DNA from: Kryptolebias marmoratus
Taxonomy: Eukaryota; Chordata; Actinopteri; Cyprinodontiformes; Rivulidae
DNA: 64,000 nt
Assembly (NCBI RefSeq): GCF_001649575.2
Contig: NC_051445.1
Location: 25,195,980 to 25,259,979 of the forward strand
Direction of reading: 5' to 3'
Part shown: in pieces, positions 34,951-48,123 of the stretch
Layout: every line of letters starts with the position of its first letter
How positions within the stretch are numbered: the first letter of the stretch is position 1
Notes under the pieces: model-generated
Database searches by the model: none
What the model saw: the letters and a program-made list of their open reading frames with translations, nothing else
What the model was told of the DNA's origin: nothing
Program-made: the position numbers and the translations under genes

Positions 34951-37900
34951 CCACTGCTCTGCTGTAATAACATCGGCAGGTGGCCCAGCTAGCCCTGTCC
35001 CCTCTGTCTTTCCCCCACTGTCCCACCGCAATGGAAAGCAGGTGTCGGACCCTGGTCTGAAACAGAATTGAATTAATGTGCAAAAACAAATGACTCCATC
35101 AGCAGTGTCTACAAGAGCCACAGTGACAGGCCTGCAGCCATAGCTGAGAGCACCGTCACCCGACACTGAACTGACAGGGCTAATATCCACACCTATTACA
35201 CAAGGATTCATGGGAAAACAGACTGGGCCAAAGGTAATGATGAAAAAGGAGAGGAAAGGAGGTTAGGAAGGACAAACCTGTATTCTTGGAATTACCTAGA
35301 GATCTTACTGAGCCTGTAACAACCTGTTTGTCCGTGGTAAACATCCAAAAAGGAGTGAGTTAGTCTTCTGGATCTGCAAGAATTTAAGGAAATGTTTTGT
35401 CTAATTGGAAGCGACAGTAGTCCATACACAGGCAGGATCCTGCCCTTGAATGACATGCCCAGCTCTAATATTGTCTCCAATTTCAGGATTACCCTGATAA
35501 TAATGGAGGCAGCCAATTCCAACATACGCACATGCACACACGGGGAGGCTCACAATACACACAGGCAGTTCTGGCACTGACTTTGTAGCAGGGCACCAGG
35601 AGTAAATGTCTCAAATCATTAACTGCATTGCCTCCAATAAGGTTCTCTTGGCAGGACGATCATGAGAACCATCTAGAGGAGCTGTAAAAATGACAAAGTC
35701 AATACTGAAGATGACTGCAATTACAGGCTTTCATGGGACTAAGGAGTCATGGGTCTTCCTGGGAAGTGTGTCTGCACATGTGCTGTGAGCTTCTCTATGA
35801 ACGCTATTTATTAGGAGCTAACCAACACTTGTTTGAAATGAAAAAAAAAGTATTTTTACTCAATCCAATTCCAGACCAAAAGTCCAGTGCTGCCTGCCAC
35901 AACTTTTTATTGCCCTGTCTTTTCATCTTGCAGCCACACTGGTAAAGTTTATTCTCAACACAGTGAATACCGTTCTCATAAACAGGCTGCTATCAGCGGC
36001 GAGATCTAGAATACAGGATGGCTATATTTACACATGTTTCCTTCTGGTTTCCAGGCAACCAAAGGCTTTCCCCGGTGATGAATACCAAAGTTTCAAAGCG
36101 CCCCCGCCAGTGATCATTCCTACTCCTTTTCACCCCCACTACCACTACAGCAGTAATCTTATCACGTCTGATCATTATACCCCTGAAAAAAACTCAGCCA
36201 GACACATCTGACATCTTTGAGATTCACTTTTCTTTAATTCAACTTTTTGAAAACTCTGTTTAGTGATTTGCAACAAATTTACCCCCCCCCCCATACTAAC
36301 AGCAATCGTAGCGGCTGGAGCTCAGACTCAGCTTTCCGTCACTTCATACCAGCCAGAAGGTGGAGAGCAGATGGGTTCGGATGGAGGCCACCTTACCCCA
36401 AAATGTTCAAATCAACAGCCAAACCTTGATGTTAGGGATTAGGCTTTCAGTGGGATGACACTAAATGGCAAGGCAAAGAAAAGCAGGGCAGTTTCAGCCC
36501 CAATTTCAGCCCCTAATTCTTGAGGAAATGTGTGGGATGACATCAGCAGCTATCAAAACAAGAACTAGTAGTGGAAGTAAAAATGGAGACTATGCTGAGG
36601 ATTCTGGCTAGCTGACAGTGGCTGATTGAATCTGGGTGAGGCGGTGATGAGCTTTGATCTCAAGGTCTGTCTGTGCTGCAGTCCAGCCAACATAGACAGA
36701 CATGGGAGGCTAAAGGATGGGACAAATGGGGATCAAATAGGGATGGAGAGAGTTATCTCTTCTCCTGAATACCAGTGGCTCAGTATGTGGGGGATGTTGG
36801 GGAGTCAAAATGAAGAAGAGGGTCAGAGGCATTATCAGCTCTGATAGCATAATCTGGGAGCAAACAGGGAACTCACTGGCTTGTGATGAATAGGGCCCGG
36901 AGAGGTCGGACAGAGGTATTGGCCACTGTGTTACGTACAGTCTCATCTGCATTTCCAGACTCTCACATGGTCCAAATATATCAACATTCTCAAATATATA
37001 ACAGACAGTCAAATCATTTATAATGCAGGCTTGGCACAGTAAGTTAATTAATTGAATTTAGCAACAGAGCCATCTGGATCAGTGGCAAGAGCGTCAACTG
37101 GCTGACTGGTTTGAAGGTGCCCTTTCTTTGTGTTATTATCAAGTGACATGCTGCCAGCTTTAGTTCGGCAATACAACCCAGAATAATAGTGAAATGTGAA
37201 GTTTTATTATTAAATATTAAACTGAGTGAATTAGATATGGAAATTGTCAAGTTGGAATTTTTATTGCAAGTTATTTTTAAAGTATTTTTTAAGGGTATTG
37301 ACATTTTGAAGTGTTTACAAGAGGAAAGACTTGATGGATCACTAAGTTACCATCCTCTCATTTCTCTATCTGAGTTGTTCCTGCTATCTCTCATTGCTAA
37401 ATTTATGACCTCCTCAAGAGGTCATCAGCGAGGTTACACGTTTAGCATTCCCAACTGCAAGGAAGCAGAAGGAATGAGAGAGGGGGTGGTAAAAAAGAAA
37501 GACAAGCAGCAAATAGTAGGTAAGGGAGTGAGGCAGAATGAGGGAGAAAGAGAGATAAGGAGTGGGGGAGAAACACTGTTGGCTGTAGGTCAAATGCCTG
37601 AAACGGCAGTCCATAAAACGTAGGCCCACCTCAGAAATGTGATAAGAAATTGCCTTAAGTGTAAGCAATATATCAAAACACTAACCCTGCTCTAAGTAGT
37701 ATAGTGTGACCATTGATGGAGGTTTGTGCACACATGCAGGTGTTCATGAGCACAACTTTTGCTGTGAGTTACTTTCATTTTTTGCAAATGTCCTGGTTCT
37801 ACTATTGACGAGAACTGAAAACTTTGTATCAATCTATCAAAACATATAAAGGTTTTAAGGACTTCTGCTGAAATACAGCAATGGAAAACAGATATATAAA

Positions 37901-38773
37901 ACTGAAAGTAAACAAATAAATATATTTTTAAAAACACAGAGAAAGACACAAGACTGCTATCCATACAGGTCTGCTTAGAGAAGCATCTTTCGTGGAGTGA
38001 AACAAGGAACATACCTGCAGAAGGAAAAGGAGTAAAACAGGCAAGTTTTCATTTCAAGACTTTCTTAAAGCCACCAAAGCCCTCTAATCACTGACTTACA
38101 TCAAAACATTTAGGAGGATTGCTTAATTAAGGCAAACTCAACTAGGTCTATTACTTTGCTGTGGACAGTGGACTTGTTTCAGATCAGGGGAAAAGACTTC
38201 AAATACAAACAGAACCACAGAACTTGTCAGGCCAAATCAATTTCCAAACTCTTTGTTTGGACTTGTTCCTTTTTTAAATATTCAATAAAACCACCAGAAT
38301 TAATGTCTTCACCTTAGTTCTCCTCATCAGCAAATCCTGAGCTGGATTCTGAAAGTGAGGCTGATCCCATAGAATGAGGGAAATCAGTACAGAAAATCAT
38401 TACAGAAGGGAGTCTGAGTCACCGCTCAGACTTACCAAACCACCAGAACAATTGTCCTCAGCTCATGCATTTCAATAAATAACTTCATTAAATAACTCTT
38501 CCGTGACAACATTAGCCTAATGCTTTGTGTCAGCTGACAATAGGAAAGCTAGAGTTAGTTATTGTCTTGGTTTTTTTTCATCTTTTCGTACATTTTTTTG
38601 CATTGTCTTTTTCTGCATACTTTGTGGTATTTTTTGCCATTCATATATGAAAAGGTTCAGCATATTCAAGACATAGAGGTCTTGACTTTTGTTTTTTTGC
38701 AACTTTTAAAATGTTCTAAATATTTAACTTTGGATGCAAATATTGTTCATGTAGAAATACATTGAGATCTCTG
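34951..38773. other. Unique sequence, no gene recognised (3.8 kb)
   Basis: No transposon similarity is noticed. A C run is at 36283-36293. Stretches such as 35330-35720 are moderately GC-rich and repeat-free, and could hold conserved non-coding sequence or be intronic. Short ORFs on both strands carry no recognisable domain. Confidence 0.4.
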
Positions 38774-38991
38774 TAGTTCCTTCAAAAAGTATTCACTTTG
38801 AAATTTGCTTCAGAATACTGGCTCTGTTTTTGACTTCTTATGTTACTTTTAACTTTTAGTTAGAATTTTACTACTTTAAGCTAGCCTTCTTTTAGTTTTT
38901 AGCTAGTGTTCAGTTTATTTTAGTTTGAACAACCCAGTTTCACTCATTTTCAGCAAAGTCATTCAGCAATCACACTGTGTTTTCACATAAA
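38774..38991 (+). repeat. TTAGC-rich dispersed repeat (family B), copy 2
   Basis: Shares start (CCTTCAAAAAGTATTCACTT), middle (TTACTTTTAACTTTTAG) and end (AACAACCCAGTTTCACTC, CAGCAAAGTCATTCAGCAA) with copies 1 and 3. Confidence 0.7.
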
Positions 38992-41465
38992 ATTCAGTGT
39001 CACTAGTTCAGATTAAGAGAGAGTACCGCAAAGGGGTAATACACATCTCTGGTATCAGTTGTCTTTATGTGGCCAAATGCATCACAAGTTAACAGATGTT
39101 CACTGTTCACTTAGTTGTTATGTTGGATTTGTCAAAGTTAGAGAAAAACAGGTACCCTGGGGCATTTCAACCAAACACTTCATCAATAAACCTGATTGAT
39201 TATGCAATCATCAGGTCTTAAAAAGAGCGAATTTATTACTGTCATCTCACTCAACCACTCAACCCGTAGCTGAACCACCCACACAGAGTTGACTCCCACT
39301 CACATATTCATACACATCCTCCCTCACACTCACACTCACACTCACACACACACACACACACACACACACTTAGCTGAGCATCAGTTTATTCTTCTAAGGA
39401 ACCTTTCTTGAACGGTCTTACACCAAATTTGTCAGCTGTGGGCTCCAACATCAAGATCCACCAAGAAAACTGTGGGAATATTGAAAATAGTCAAGTACAA
39501 AGATAAATAGTGAAGACAAGAGGGCATGGGAGACACATATATGAGTAAATGAAACCGGAAAAGAGAAAAGGAGAAGACAGAAAAAAGTGAAGAATAATAT
39601 GAACCCTTGGTGCCTGAGGTCCCAGCCAAATAAACACTTCTCAGTTTGATCACTCTGGCTCTATCTCACTGTAAATCTGGTGAACAAATTTAAAGAGCTG
39701 ATGCAGGGTGTGTGCGCAGTTCAGAGTGCTCGTGTTTGTGTGTCTAATATTTCTACCGTGACTGAGATCCAGGAAACTGCTCCATCTGCTACCAATGTAG
39801 CCACTTCCATTAAATTTCCTCCCACATAAGGGCATCACAGAGAGCCCATCACTTCTGAGTCTTTATCTTTGGCCTGCTCAAAGTCTCTCTGGAGGTGGGC
39901 CCACACCTCCACCTCGCAGCATAAGCCAACACACATCTCCATGCATCAGATAAAAATCTATTTATGCTGCGCACAAACACTAACCGCTTATAGGTAAGTA
40001 CTGAAAAAGAAACACACACACACACTGAGTTAAGGACCCTTTCCTGCTAACACACACACACAACAACTTGACCAGGACAAAGCAAGCAGGTCAGCCTCTT
40101 TGCTACTTGTAAAGCTGAAAATCTGACCTCACATTGCCGCATATTGAACTTGTTAGATTTTGCACTCTTGCCTGTGAACAGTGGAAATTTTGACAATGAT
40201 TTTACACTTTCTACAAGACCCAGTAAAGTGCTATGAATTGGGTAAAATAAAAAAGGCTGCTGAAGGGTCACAACCTCGACTCCAGACCAGACAGCCTGCA
40301 CATGAACCATTCCCCCAGAACTGGGTGAAATGTACTTAACTCGTTTCAAAAATAGATTTTCATCTCATGGACTTGAGACCAATCTCAGCCAGGCCCACTT
40401 TGTCGCTGACATTTTTAATTCTGCTTAGTTGAAGGGGAAAGACTGGGTGAGCAATGACAAATAAACACCACTCAGGATCACAGACCCAGACCAAAAAGGC
40501 CATGACAGGCCCTCCTCCCTGCCTCTCTCACATTTATTCACCTCCCCAGTGGAAAGAAAAACAGTCGAGGGTGAAGTCCTGTTGTTGAAGGTAGCTTGAA
40601 GAGGGCTAGGCGTGCTGTGGCTGTAGAACAGTAACACCACCTATTAACATCTGTGGATGGTTAAAAGAGAAGTGGGATGGGGAGAAACTGGGATGGCAAT
40701 AATAACCAGAACAGAACAAGACAGATTATTACAGATTATTTGATAATGTATTAACTAGATGAACAAAGCACTCAAACAAAACACTGCATTGAACTCAAAC
40801 TTCCATTTACAGCACATAATGTATCCTACAAAAGTTTAAACTCACTGATTACTCCTTTTGACCCAGTTGTAGTCTCAGGCTTTAACTCAGACACCCCAAG
40901 AGGAATGTCACCCATGTGGGAGGGTGTCTGTATGCAGCAAGAGACGGGAGAATGGTGGATGGATGGATGGATGGATGGCTGAGTAGCGGGGACAGAAATA
41001 GCAGTGGCATTAAAACAAGTTCAAAACAAGTTAACTAATCAGCTCTCATTATAGACAATGTCTAGCCAGAACACAAACAGAGGCTTAACTAAAGCACAGA
41101 GTGAAGTGACACTCTGTAACAACCAAGCCAGCCTGGGCTGACCTCAAGCTTCAGCCTGTACAAAGTTAAATAATGTGTGCTCAAAACAGTTTATAATAAA
41201 GTATTTTGGCTAATGCAACATAAAAATAATAACTAAATATTTAGTATTAAAATTAAACTTTTAACCATTTCTCTACATGCTTCTGTGAATGAAAAAAAAA
41301 ACATCTTCCAAAAAATATTTAGGTCTTCACTAATGAGGACGAACAAACTAGAAAATGTCCTGAGACTACTCTGACGGATAGTCTATGAAAATCATTTTAC
41401 TCTTGGTTCTCTTGACCAGAGATTCAAACAGCGAATCCCAAATGGAGCAAGAAAATTTTCATTTT
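38992..41465. other. Unique sequence, no gene recognised (2.5 kb)
   Basis: Contains the CA array at 39324 and small CA and TGGA runs near 40013-40025 and 40955-40978. The patch 39740-39990 is GC-richer and repeat-free. No coding assignment. Confidence 0.4.
39324..39369. repeat. (CA)n microsatellite
   Basis: CACT-interrupted start, then about 15 pure CA units. Confidence 0.9.
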
Positions 41466-41842
41466 CTGTAAAAATGCAGCGTCAATGCTGAGCGCTGAAT
41501 GACTTTGCTGAAATCTGCTGATGAAGCTGAAACTGAGTTTTTAAAGTTAAAACAGGCATTACAGAGGCTAAAATGATCAAAACACCAGCTAAAAGCTCAA
41601 AGCAGCAGAACAGCACTTAGAAGCTAAAAACTGAAAAAAAGTAGAGAAAATTAGCTGAACATATGCTAAAATTAACAAAATTGTAAGAAAATTTGCAAAA
41701 CATAAAGTAAAAAGTAGCTTACTGCAGCAAATAGATGGTAATGCTAGAATCAGCATAACAGTCGCTAAAATTAAATAAACTGTACCTTAAAGTAAAAGAT
41801 ACAAGGAATAGAAGAGTTGCTAATAGCTAAAAGTAGCATTAT
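41466..41842 (-). repeat. TTAGC-rich dispersed repeat (family B), copy 3
   Basis: Reverse orientation. Starts 'AAAATGCAGCGTCAATGCTGA', then 'AATGACTTTGCTGAAAT', 'AGCTGAAACTGAG', and many AGCTAAAA motifs. It directly abuts a Tc1-like fragment. Confidence 0.75.
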
Positions 41843-42102
41843 CTGAGTTTTCTTTAACAGTGTCTTTCTCTTTGCCACTCTCCCATAAACCTCAGGCTGG
41901 TGAAGAACGTCAACAACAGTTGTAGCTAAGTCTCTTCCATCTCACCTGCTGAAGCTTGGAGCTCCTTCAGCGAGCTCACAGGTGTCTTGGTGGTCTCTCT
42001 CACTGTTCTTCTTCACAGTCACTCAGTTTGTGAGGACGACCTGCTCTTGGTAGATTTACACGTCACATACTCTTTCCATGTCTTGATGGTGGATTTATCC
42101 AT
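41843..42102 (-). pseudogene. Tc1-like transposase fragment
   Basis: On the minus strand the stretch reads as a decayed Tc1 N-terminal/linker region: 'PRAGRP..LSD' (near 42030-42060), 'LKELQASAGEMEE' style sequence (near 41945-41985), and 'VLHQPEVYGRVAKRKTLLKK' (near 41852-41911). No TIRs remain. It belongs to a Tc1 lineage different from the other three here. Confidence 0.7.
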
Positions 42103-44059
42103 ACAGTATACATTCTGGTATACAGAAATGTATTGATTCTAGGATGATATATCACTCCAAACTGTTCACTGTGCTGTTTTTTTGTTTTTTTCTTTCCCCT
42201 TCTATATTTTTTTTAAAAACTCAATACAAAGAGTTTAAAAAATATGTTTGAATTTTCCTGTTAGATGTGTCATACCAACTGCACCAAGACCACAAAAAAC
42301 AAACAAACAAGCTATTGAGCTTTTATTACAATTTGTCTTAAAATAAACCTTGTACCCTATAAAAGTCTTTTATGTGGTTTAGATTATTTTGCAAATAATT
42401 TGCAAGCTATCACAAAAAGCTTTCCTGAGAGATAGTTTTTTTGTGGCAGACAGTAAACATTGATCCTGAGATCCTTTGTGCGTCACAGCACTTGTTTCCT
42501 TATCACAAAGACAATAACATGTTACCAAACAACGTAAGTGGTTAATTATCAAAACCATTAGCTAGATAAAAAAAATATAACTAATGCTTCTGACCTCCCG
42601 ATGACAACAAATTACACCAATGAACACATCACCTTTGGACTGGGGCATATGTTTGCATATAGTAAACAATTTCACTAATTTAAACAGTCTAGTTAAATTT
42701 TAAAGACTTTTTTTTTTACAATAAAGTCAGAATAAAGGAGAGAAAAAAAACTAAAAAAGTGCAACATTGGACATTGACATGCAAGAATGAGTGACTGTTT
42801 ATTGACAAGATAATCCATCCTTATCTCATCCCAATCAATAATATACGGCTTCAGCCACATCCCAGAGTAATTAACCAGGCGCACTTTATATTCAAAACCC
42901 TCTTTATCCTCCACTCACTTTGTCTGCAGGCCTCATTGCTCTAATGCAACTGTTAGATAATCTGTCATCAGCATCGGACCATTGACTACAGAGGGCACAG
43001 TCTAGATGGTGACTGATACATCACGATCTATCGCTGCTTCAGAGGGTTGATGTGGAGGCTAGATAGCAGCCTTATCATTATCTTATCACAGGCATCTGCT
43101 GCACGGATGATCTGCTGCCCTGCTTTGCTGACAATCAGCTTTTTTATGTTCTCAACAGCGTTCTCTGAAAGGCCTTAATGACAGCCATCATGCCATGAGG
43201 TCATTGTCCAATCGTCTGAGGGGAAACACACATACTCATCTCTCTTGGAAACACACGAACACACAGGGAAACTACGCACATACACATCGCCTGCCCACAA
43301 GCACAATACAAACACAGGTACATAAACTTTCCCTCACATCTGTTGTGAGGGAGGAGAGGTAAAGGATGGAGACAACGAGCAGCAGACAATCGGTAAACCG
43401 ATGGCTCCAGTCTGGCACAGAAGCTGTTTGGATGTTATAAACTCCACCAACATCAGAGTACACACAGAGAGCAACCCTCCAACAGGAAGTGATCTAACAT
43501 TAGCTAGGATTTTACCAACTCTGTTACATGATTTCAAAATGTCAGGACAAAGGAGAAAACCTTTTACAGTTTATTTGTATGACGCCTTTTCACCTATAAA
43601 ACATGCTGCATTAAATTTATAAGGTGTTCAAGAAAGAAAATATGAAAACATTTTTATGCAATCAGGAAGGAGTTCAGGAACTCTAGGATTTAAAAATGTG
43701 TTTTAAAAGTGTCCTGCCAGAGCCAAGCAGCAGATCCCTCAGACACTCAGAAATATTATTCAGGGTCTGATGGACCTGTCTTCTGATCAGTAACTTCTTC
43801 GTTTCTCTTTCTGACAGTTATTGTTGTCAGTGTTCTGCTTTTGTCACCATATAAGTTACATGCTTGTTTGTGAAATATTTTCTTGAGGGGAGTCAAGTTC
43901 AACTGTTACCCAAAATTTCCTGCCAGAAAAACTAAATAAAATAAATAGATTGAAATAAAATTTGGTGGTGACACACACTATTACAATCCGTTGTTACAAA
44001 TTTGCTCACCATGTTCCTATTTTGTTTTCTTCAAATGTGACTTGACATTACTACCTGAA
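42103..44059. other. Unique sequence, possibly conserved in part
   Basis: No gene is called. The stretch 42770-43210 is repeat-free, relatively GC-rich and rich in TTATC/GATAA and TAATTA-type words, which makes it a candidate conserved non-coding element. Minus-strand ORFs at 43201-43537 overlap each other in several frames and are not convincing. Confidence 0.35.
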
Positions 44060-44382
44060 GCAATCCCCTCATCCTCATTATCAATGGTAGTTTAGAGATC
44101 ACCTAAAGTCAAAGGGAAAGGTTCTCTGTTTACTAATCCATCTATGTTCCAGACCTCACCTATGATCAAGACATGTAGATTATGACTAAAAGATCAAGAT
44201 CCCAAGTACAAACGGCTGAAATGAGATTCCTCCATAGGGTGACGGGGCTTAGCTTTAGAGGAGCTTGAAGTAGAGCTGCTGCTCCCCTGCATCAAAAAGA
44301 GTCAGCTGAGGTGGTTCAGACATCTGATTAGGTTGCCTTGAGAGCCCCCAAGATGAGCTGGCAGTGTTGCTGGGGAGATGTA
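44060..44382 (+). pseudogene. Rex3-like LINE 3' fragment
   Basis: Decayed reading of 'VPDLTYDQDM', 'IMTKRSRSQVQTAEMRFLHR' and 'VTGLS' (44150-44253), then '[16 protein letters not shown]' (44290-44338). The end is shortened compared with 12290 but runs straight into a TGGA array. Confidence 0.75.
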
Positions 44383-44478
44383 ATGGATGGATGGATGGAT
44401 GGATGGATGGATGGATGGATGGATGGATGGATGGATGGATGGATGGATGGATGGATGGATGGATGGCTTGATGGATGG
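44383..44478. repeat. (GATG)n tail of the Rex3-like LINE
   Basis: About 21 perfect units, then one CTTG interruption. Gives spurious GWMD-repeat ORFs. Confidence 0.95.
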
Positions 44479-44490
44479 CAAAGTGAAAAA

Positions 44491-45440
44491 TTCAATTCAG
44501 TTTATTTATATAGCGCCAATTCACAACAATTCAGGCACAAATAAAGATCTTCAATTTCAATCCAAAACAAATCTAAATTCAAATCCAGTCACACTCGGTT
44601 CTTATTATAAAACAACACATTCACATACAGTACAACATAAAATACTTATTAGAAAAAGTTATTTATCCAAAGAAACCAGCAGATTGCAATGACTCTTTTC
44701 TTTGTTGTAATTCCCCCTCCTGAGCAGCATGGAGTTGTCATTGGAAAAAAAAAAAAACGATTACCCTTTTAACAGGAAAAAACCTCCAGCAGAACCAGAA
44801 CCAGGCCCAGGACGAGTGGCCGTCTGATAAATGCAGACTTGGTCCAGGTGTAGTTTCTATAGGAAGAAAAGCAAAGAAAAACACATGGTAATGATAGAGA
44901 TAATTACAAATACAAATATGGAGATTAGAGCAAGCAAAGACAGCAGCAGAGTGAGAAAATGTGGTTGATTTGTCCTCCAGTAGTGTAAGCCAATAGCAGC
45001 AAAACTAAGAAATAGCTAAGAAAACCCAAAGCAACCCTAACTATAGGATTTATCAAAAAGGGAAGTCTTCAGTCTGGTCTTAAAAGTAGACAGGGTGTCA
45101 GCCTCACAGACAGGAACTGGAAGTTATTTCCATGGGAGATGAACCTGTTAACTGAAAACTGAATTTGACCAGGAGCCAATGGAGAGAAGCTAAAATTAGA
45201 GAAACATGATCTCTTTTAATTCTCATCAGAACTCTGGATAAACTGAAGACTTCTTTTAGAGTTTTTGGACATGCAGATAATAAAGCATCACAGTAGTTCA
45301 GAGTAGAAGTGATTTTTGCATGAACTAGTTTTTCTGCATTGTTTTGGGACAAAATGTTTGTAACTTTAGTAATATTCCACAGGTGGAAGAAAGCGTTCCT
45401 GATAACACCGTGGGTTAAAAAACTTGACCGAGTCAAAAAC
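44491..45440 (-). pseudogene. L2-type LINE, 3' half
   Basis: The minus-strand ORF at 45104-45436 reads 'NAFFHLWNITKVTNILSQNN', 'AEKLVHAKITSTLNYCDALL' and 'ILASLHWLLVKF', the classical C-terminal region of L2/Maui-type reverse transcriptases in fish. Downstream the 3' UTR includes 'CTGGTTCTGCTGGAGG..TTCCTGTTAAAAGGG' (44760-44805 reversed) and the tail 'TATATAAATAAACTGAATTG' (44491-44513 reversed). It is 5'-truncated with frame breaks. It lies tail-to-tail with the Rex3-like fragment. Confidence 0.85.
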
Positions 45441-45986
45441 CACGCAATCCTTCTTTACATTAATACTTAAGGACAAGTTAATGCCAGTGCATGTAAAAGG
45501 CTGCAAAGTCTGTTCCTATATGCTCAAATGTCTCAAACAGATGGTGGGCCTATAAACATGTGAGCAAGGGTTAAAAAAAGGTTAAAACTAACATTGTTTT
45601 AGCAGAGAAGTAAAGCATAGACATTGCTGCAGGAAAATACAGATAATGATGAGTCCATTCATATAGAGTGTCACATTGTCAGCCTGTTGCCATAAAGAAA
45701 TGATTAAAACCACAGAATTTCACCATTTTTCATTTAATAAACCAACCTTTAAAATAATTTAAGCAGCAAATACTGAAATTACTGCTGAAAATGATGTTTA
45801 GTCATAAAGAATCAGACCACTCAGAGGACACACTGACTGCAAGCAGTGTATGTGACTGTACAACAATGATAGTGTTGCTGCAGGAACAATTGTTTTCTGC
45901 TCCAAAACAGAGGACCACAGAACACTTCAAACCCAATTCAGCTAAAGATTTTAGAATGTCTAAAAGGATGGATCTTTAAAGTAAAG
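45441..45986. other. No gene recognised
   Basis: AT-rich unique sequence; the first 40 bp may still belong to the L2 element. Confidence 0.4.
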
Positions 45987-46390
45987 AAAATTCAGTTCAT
46001 TTTATTTATATATCGCACATTTACAACAAGAATTTAAACGACAGGAAAACACAGCTGAATCCAACCTCTAGTCTCCCTAGTGGACTGGTGCACTTTTGTT
46101 AAGTGGTGTAAGTTTGGATCTGTTTTCTTACTTGCTGGTGTTTTTGGTTTTTGCAACATTTTTCCTTTTGCTTCTGTCTATTTTCTGTGATTGCAGCATT
46201 TTTCTTCTGCTGCATTTTTTCTTTGCATTTGTTTTTTGTGTTTGTGTGTTTTGGAGTCAACAAAAAGAAACCTCCAGCAGAACCAGGCTCAGGATTGGCA
46301 GCCATCTGCCTCGAGGGTTTGAGAGGACAGGAAAGAGACACAGACAAACACAAAATACCAACAGGAAGACTAAGTCTAATAAGCATGTAA
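45987..46390 (-). mobile_element. L2-type LINE 3' UTR fragment
   Basis: Begins with the tail 'TTCAGTTCATTTTATTTATA' (as at 44491) and contains 'AAAGAAACCTCCAGCAGAAC' at 46264-46283, matching 44788-44803 of the previous L2. T-rich sequence in between encodes nothing convincing. Confidence 0.6.
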
Positions 46391-48123
46391 GTACTCTTTT
46401 GATCTGGGAAACTCTAGTTAAACTATTAACTATATTTATGACCCTGTTTGATAGTGATATGCTTGAACTTTTCTTTTAGTTGCATTAAACTGTATCACAC
46501 AAAGTCCTGTTCAGTGCCACTGAAGTGCTGCTGGTTTTTCTTGGAATTTTACAACAATTCTTCCTCTTACTGCTCTAATGACCCTGATAAACAGCAGACA
46601 CATGAGTCAGGCAGATTTTACTTTAAAGATACGGATGGAGCAAGGGTTCATTAATCAGGAAACCAAAGTGGAAAAGAGGTTCAAAGTCACTTCAAGAAAT
46701 CAACAGACAGTAGCTCTGATAACAACTTACTACCTCATGATTATTTGTTTTTTGGCCCATTCACCATAAGAGGGCACCACTGGTGTTGTTTAAACAAGTC
46801 AGATTCATATGAAACAGATAATATTGAAAATAAAGAACAAAGTCTAGACAATTGGCAGTGAATATCCTCCTGTTGGCACAACAAAATGCACCATATCTTT
46901 GCGCACATCTTTTTCACTAAAAAGACAATCCTGTACACACCAGATAAGACTGACAATTCTTATTGCCCCATATTGCTTCTGAACTTGCAGATGCATACAG
47001 TTATTATCAACATGAACTCTGCTTGAGGACAATTAAACAAGCTGCATGATAAAACTGTGAGATATGATTAGGAACTACTATGCTGACGGTGCTGTACACG
47101 CTGAAGGGTGTTCTTTTTTTCTTGCAGGGGTTTTATTGGATTTGCCTGCAGTTGAAACACATCTTTATAATATACCCTATTGTTTGCTTTTCTGTCCATC
47201 TGTCCCATCTGTTGCGGTATGTGCTTCCAAACTACATGTGGAGCCTCAGAAATTCCAGGTTTGCTTCAGGTTAATAAAACTGTTTTAGGAAGACTTTTTC
47301 ACATATTGTAACAATTTTGACCACAAAGCCCAGATGGCCTTCTATCCTGTTAAAGCAGATTAATTTTCCACTCCGGTGAGGAGGACTTTCTCGCTCCAAC
47401 TATGACAGGTTGCAGTGTGCTCAGCTGGATTAGCCCTGACATTTCATCACACTGATCTATGTCTTACATAAAGATAAACTGACACGAATTCACTCTGACT
47501 AGTGCACATGTATAAAACAGAAATACTACATACATGTCCGGCTTTGTATTCAAAGCCATGATGAGATTTCCTGTTTTATGAAGCTACAAAATAGACAGAT
47601 GTCTGCTTGCCTAATGATGTTTACAGTCATGCTAAATAACTCATATTATTAAGCGTTCAGGCTGAATTACAATTATAGTGTTTTTTTCAAATCACCTTTA
47701 ACAGCCTGTGATCACTAAATCTTTGGCAGTATAGAATAAATTTATGGGATGTTTCACTTTTTACTCTCCAGATTCTATTTATTGAGATGAGACACAAGTA
47801 GCATACGCCTTCCACAGAAGTGAGTGATTATGTGCTCAAACATTTCTGCTTTGTCAATGCTTAACCCATAAACATGGTCTGCCAGGTCAGTTGTTACTAC
47901 AAAGCAGAGTGGTGTGCACTATTTCCAGTTCATAAAAAAGGTTTAATAGGAAAACAAGAGGCTCCTTTAAACTTCTGTCATGGCACACACACCTCGAGAA
48001 TTGACAGCATGTGAACTAATACAAAATGTTACTCTGGAAACAACATCAGCTCAGGGTCAAAGTGCACTGTCCCTGCCACTGCATGTTGTGGTCCAAACAA
48101 ATAAACCTTAGAAAGAAATAACT
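46391..48123. other. No gene recognised (1.7 kb)
   Basis: Short ORFs only. A moderately GC-rich stretch near 47340-47500 is unique. Nothing assignable. Confidence 0.4.

Noticed and set aside
34777..35211. 144-codon minus-strand ORF with a threonine/histidine repeat
   Set aside because: Half of it is the GT microsatellite; the rest resembles nothing known.
46096..46479. 127-codon phenylalanine/leucine-rich + ORF resembling a membrane protein
   Set aside because: The hydrophobicity comes from T-rich DNA within an antisense L2 3' UTR.
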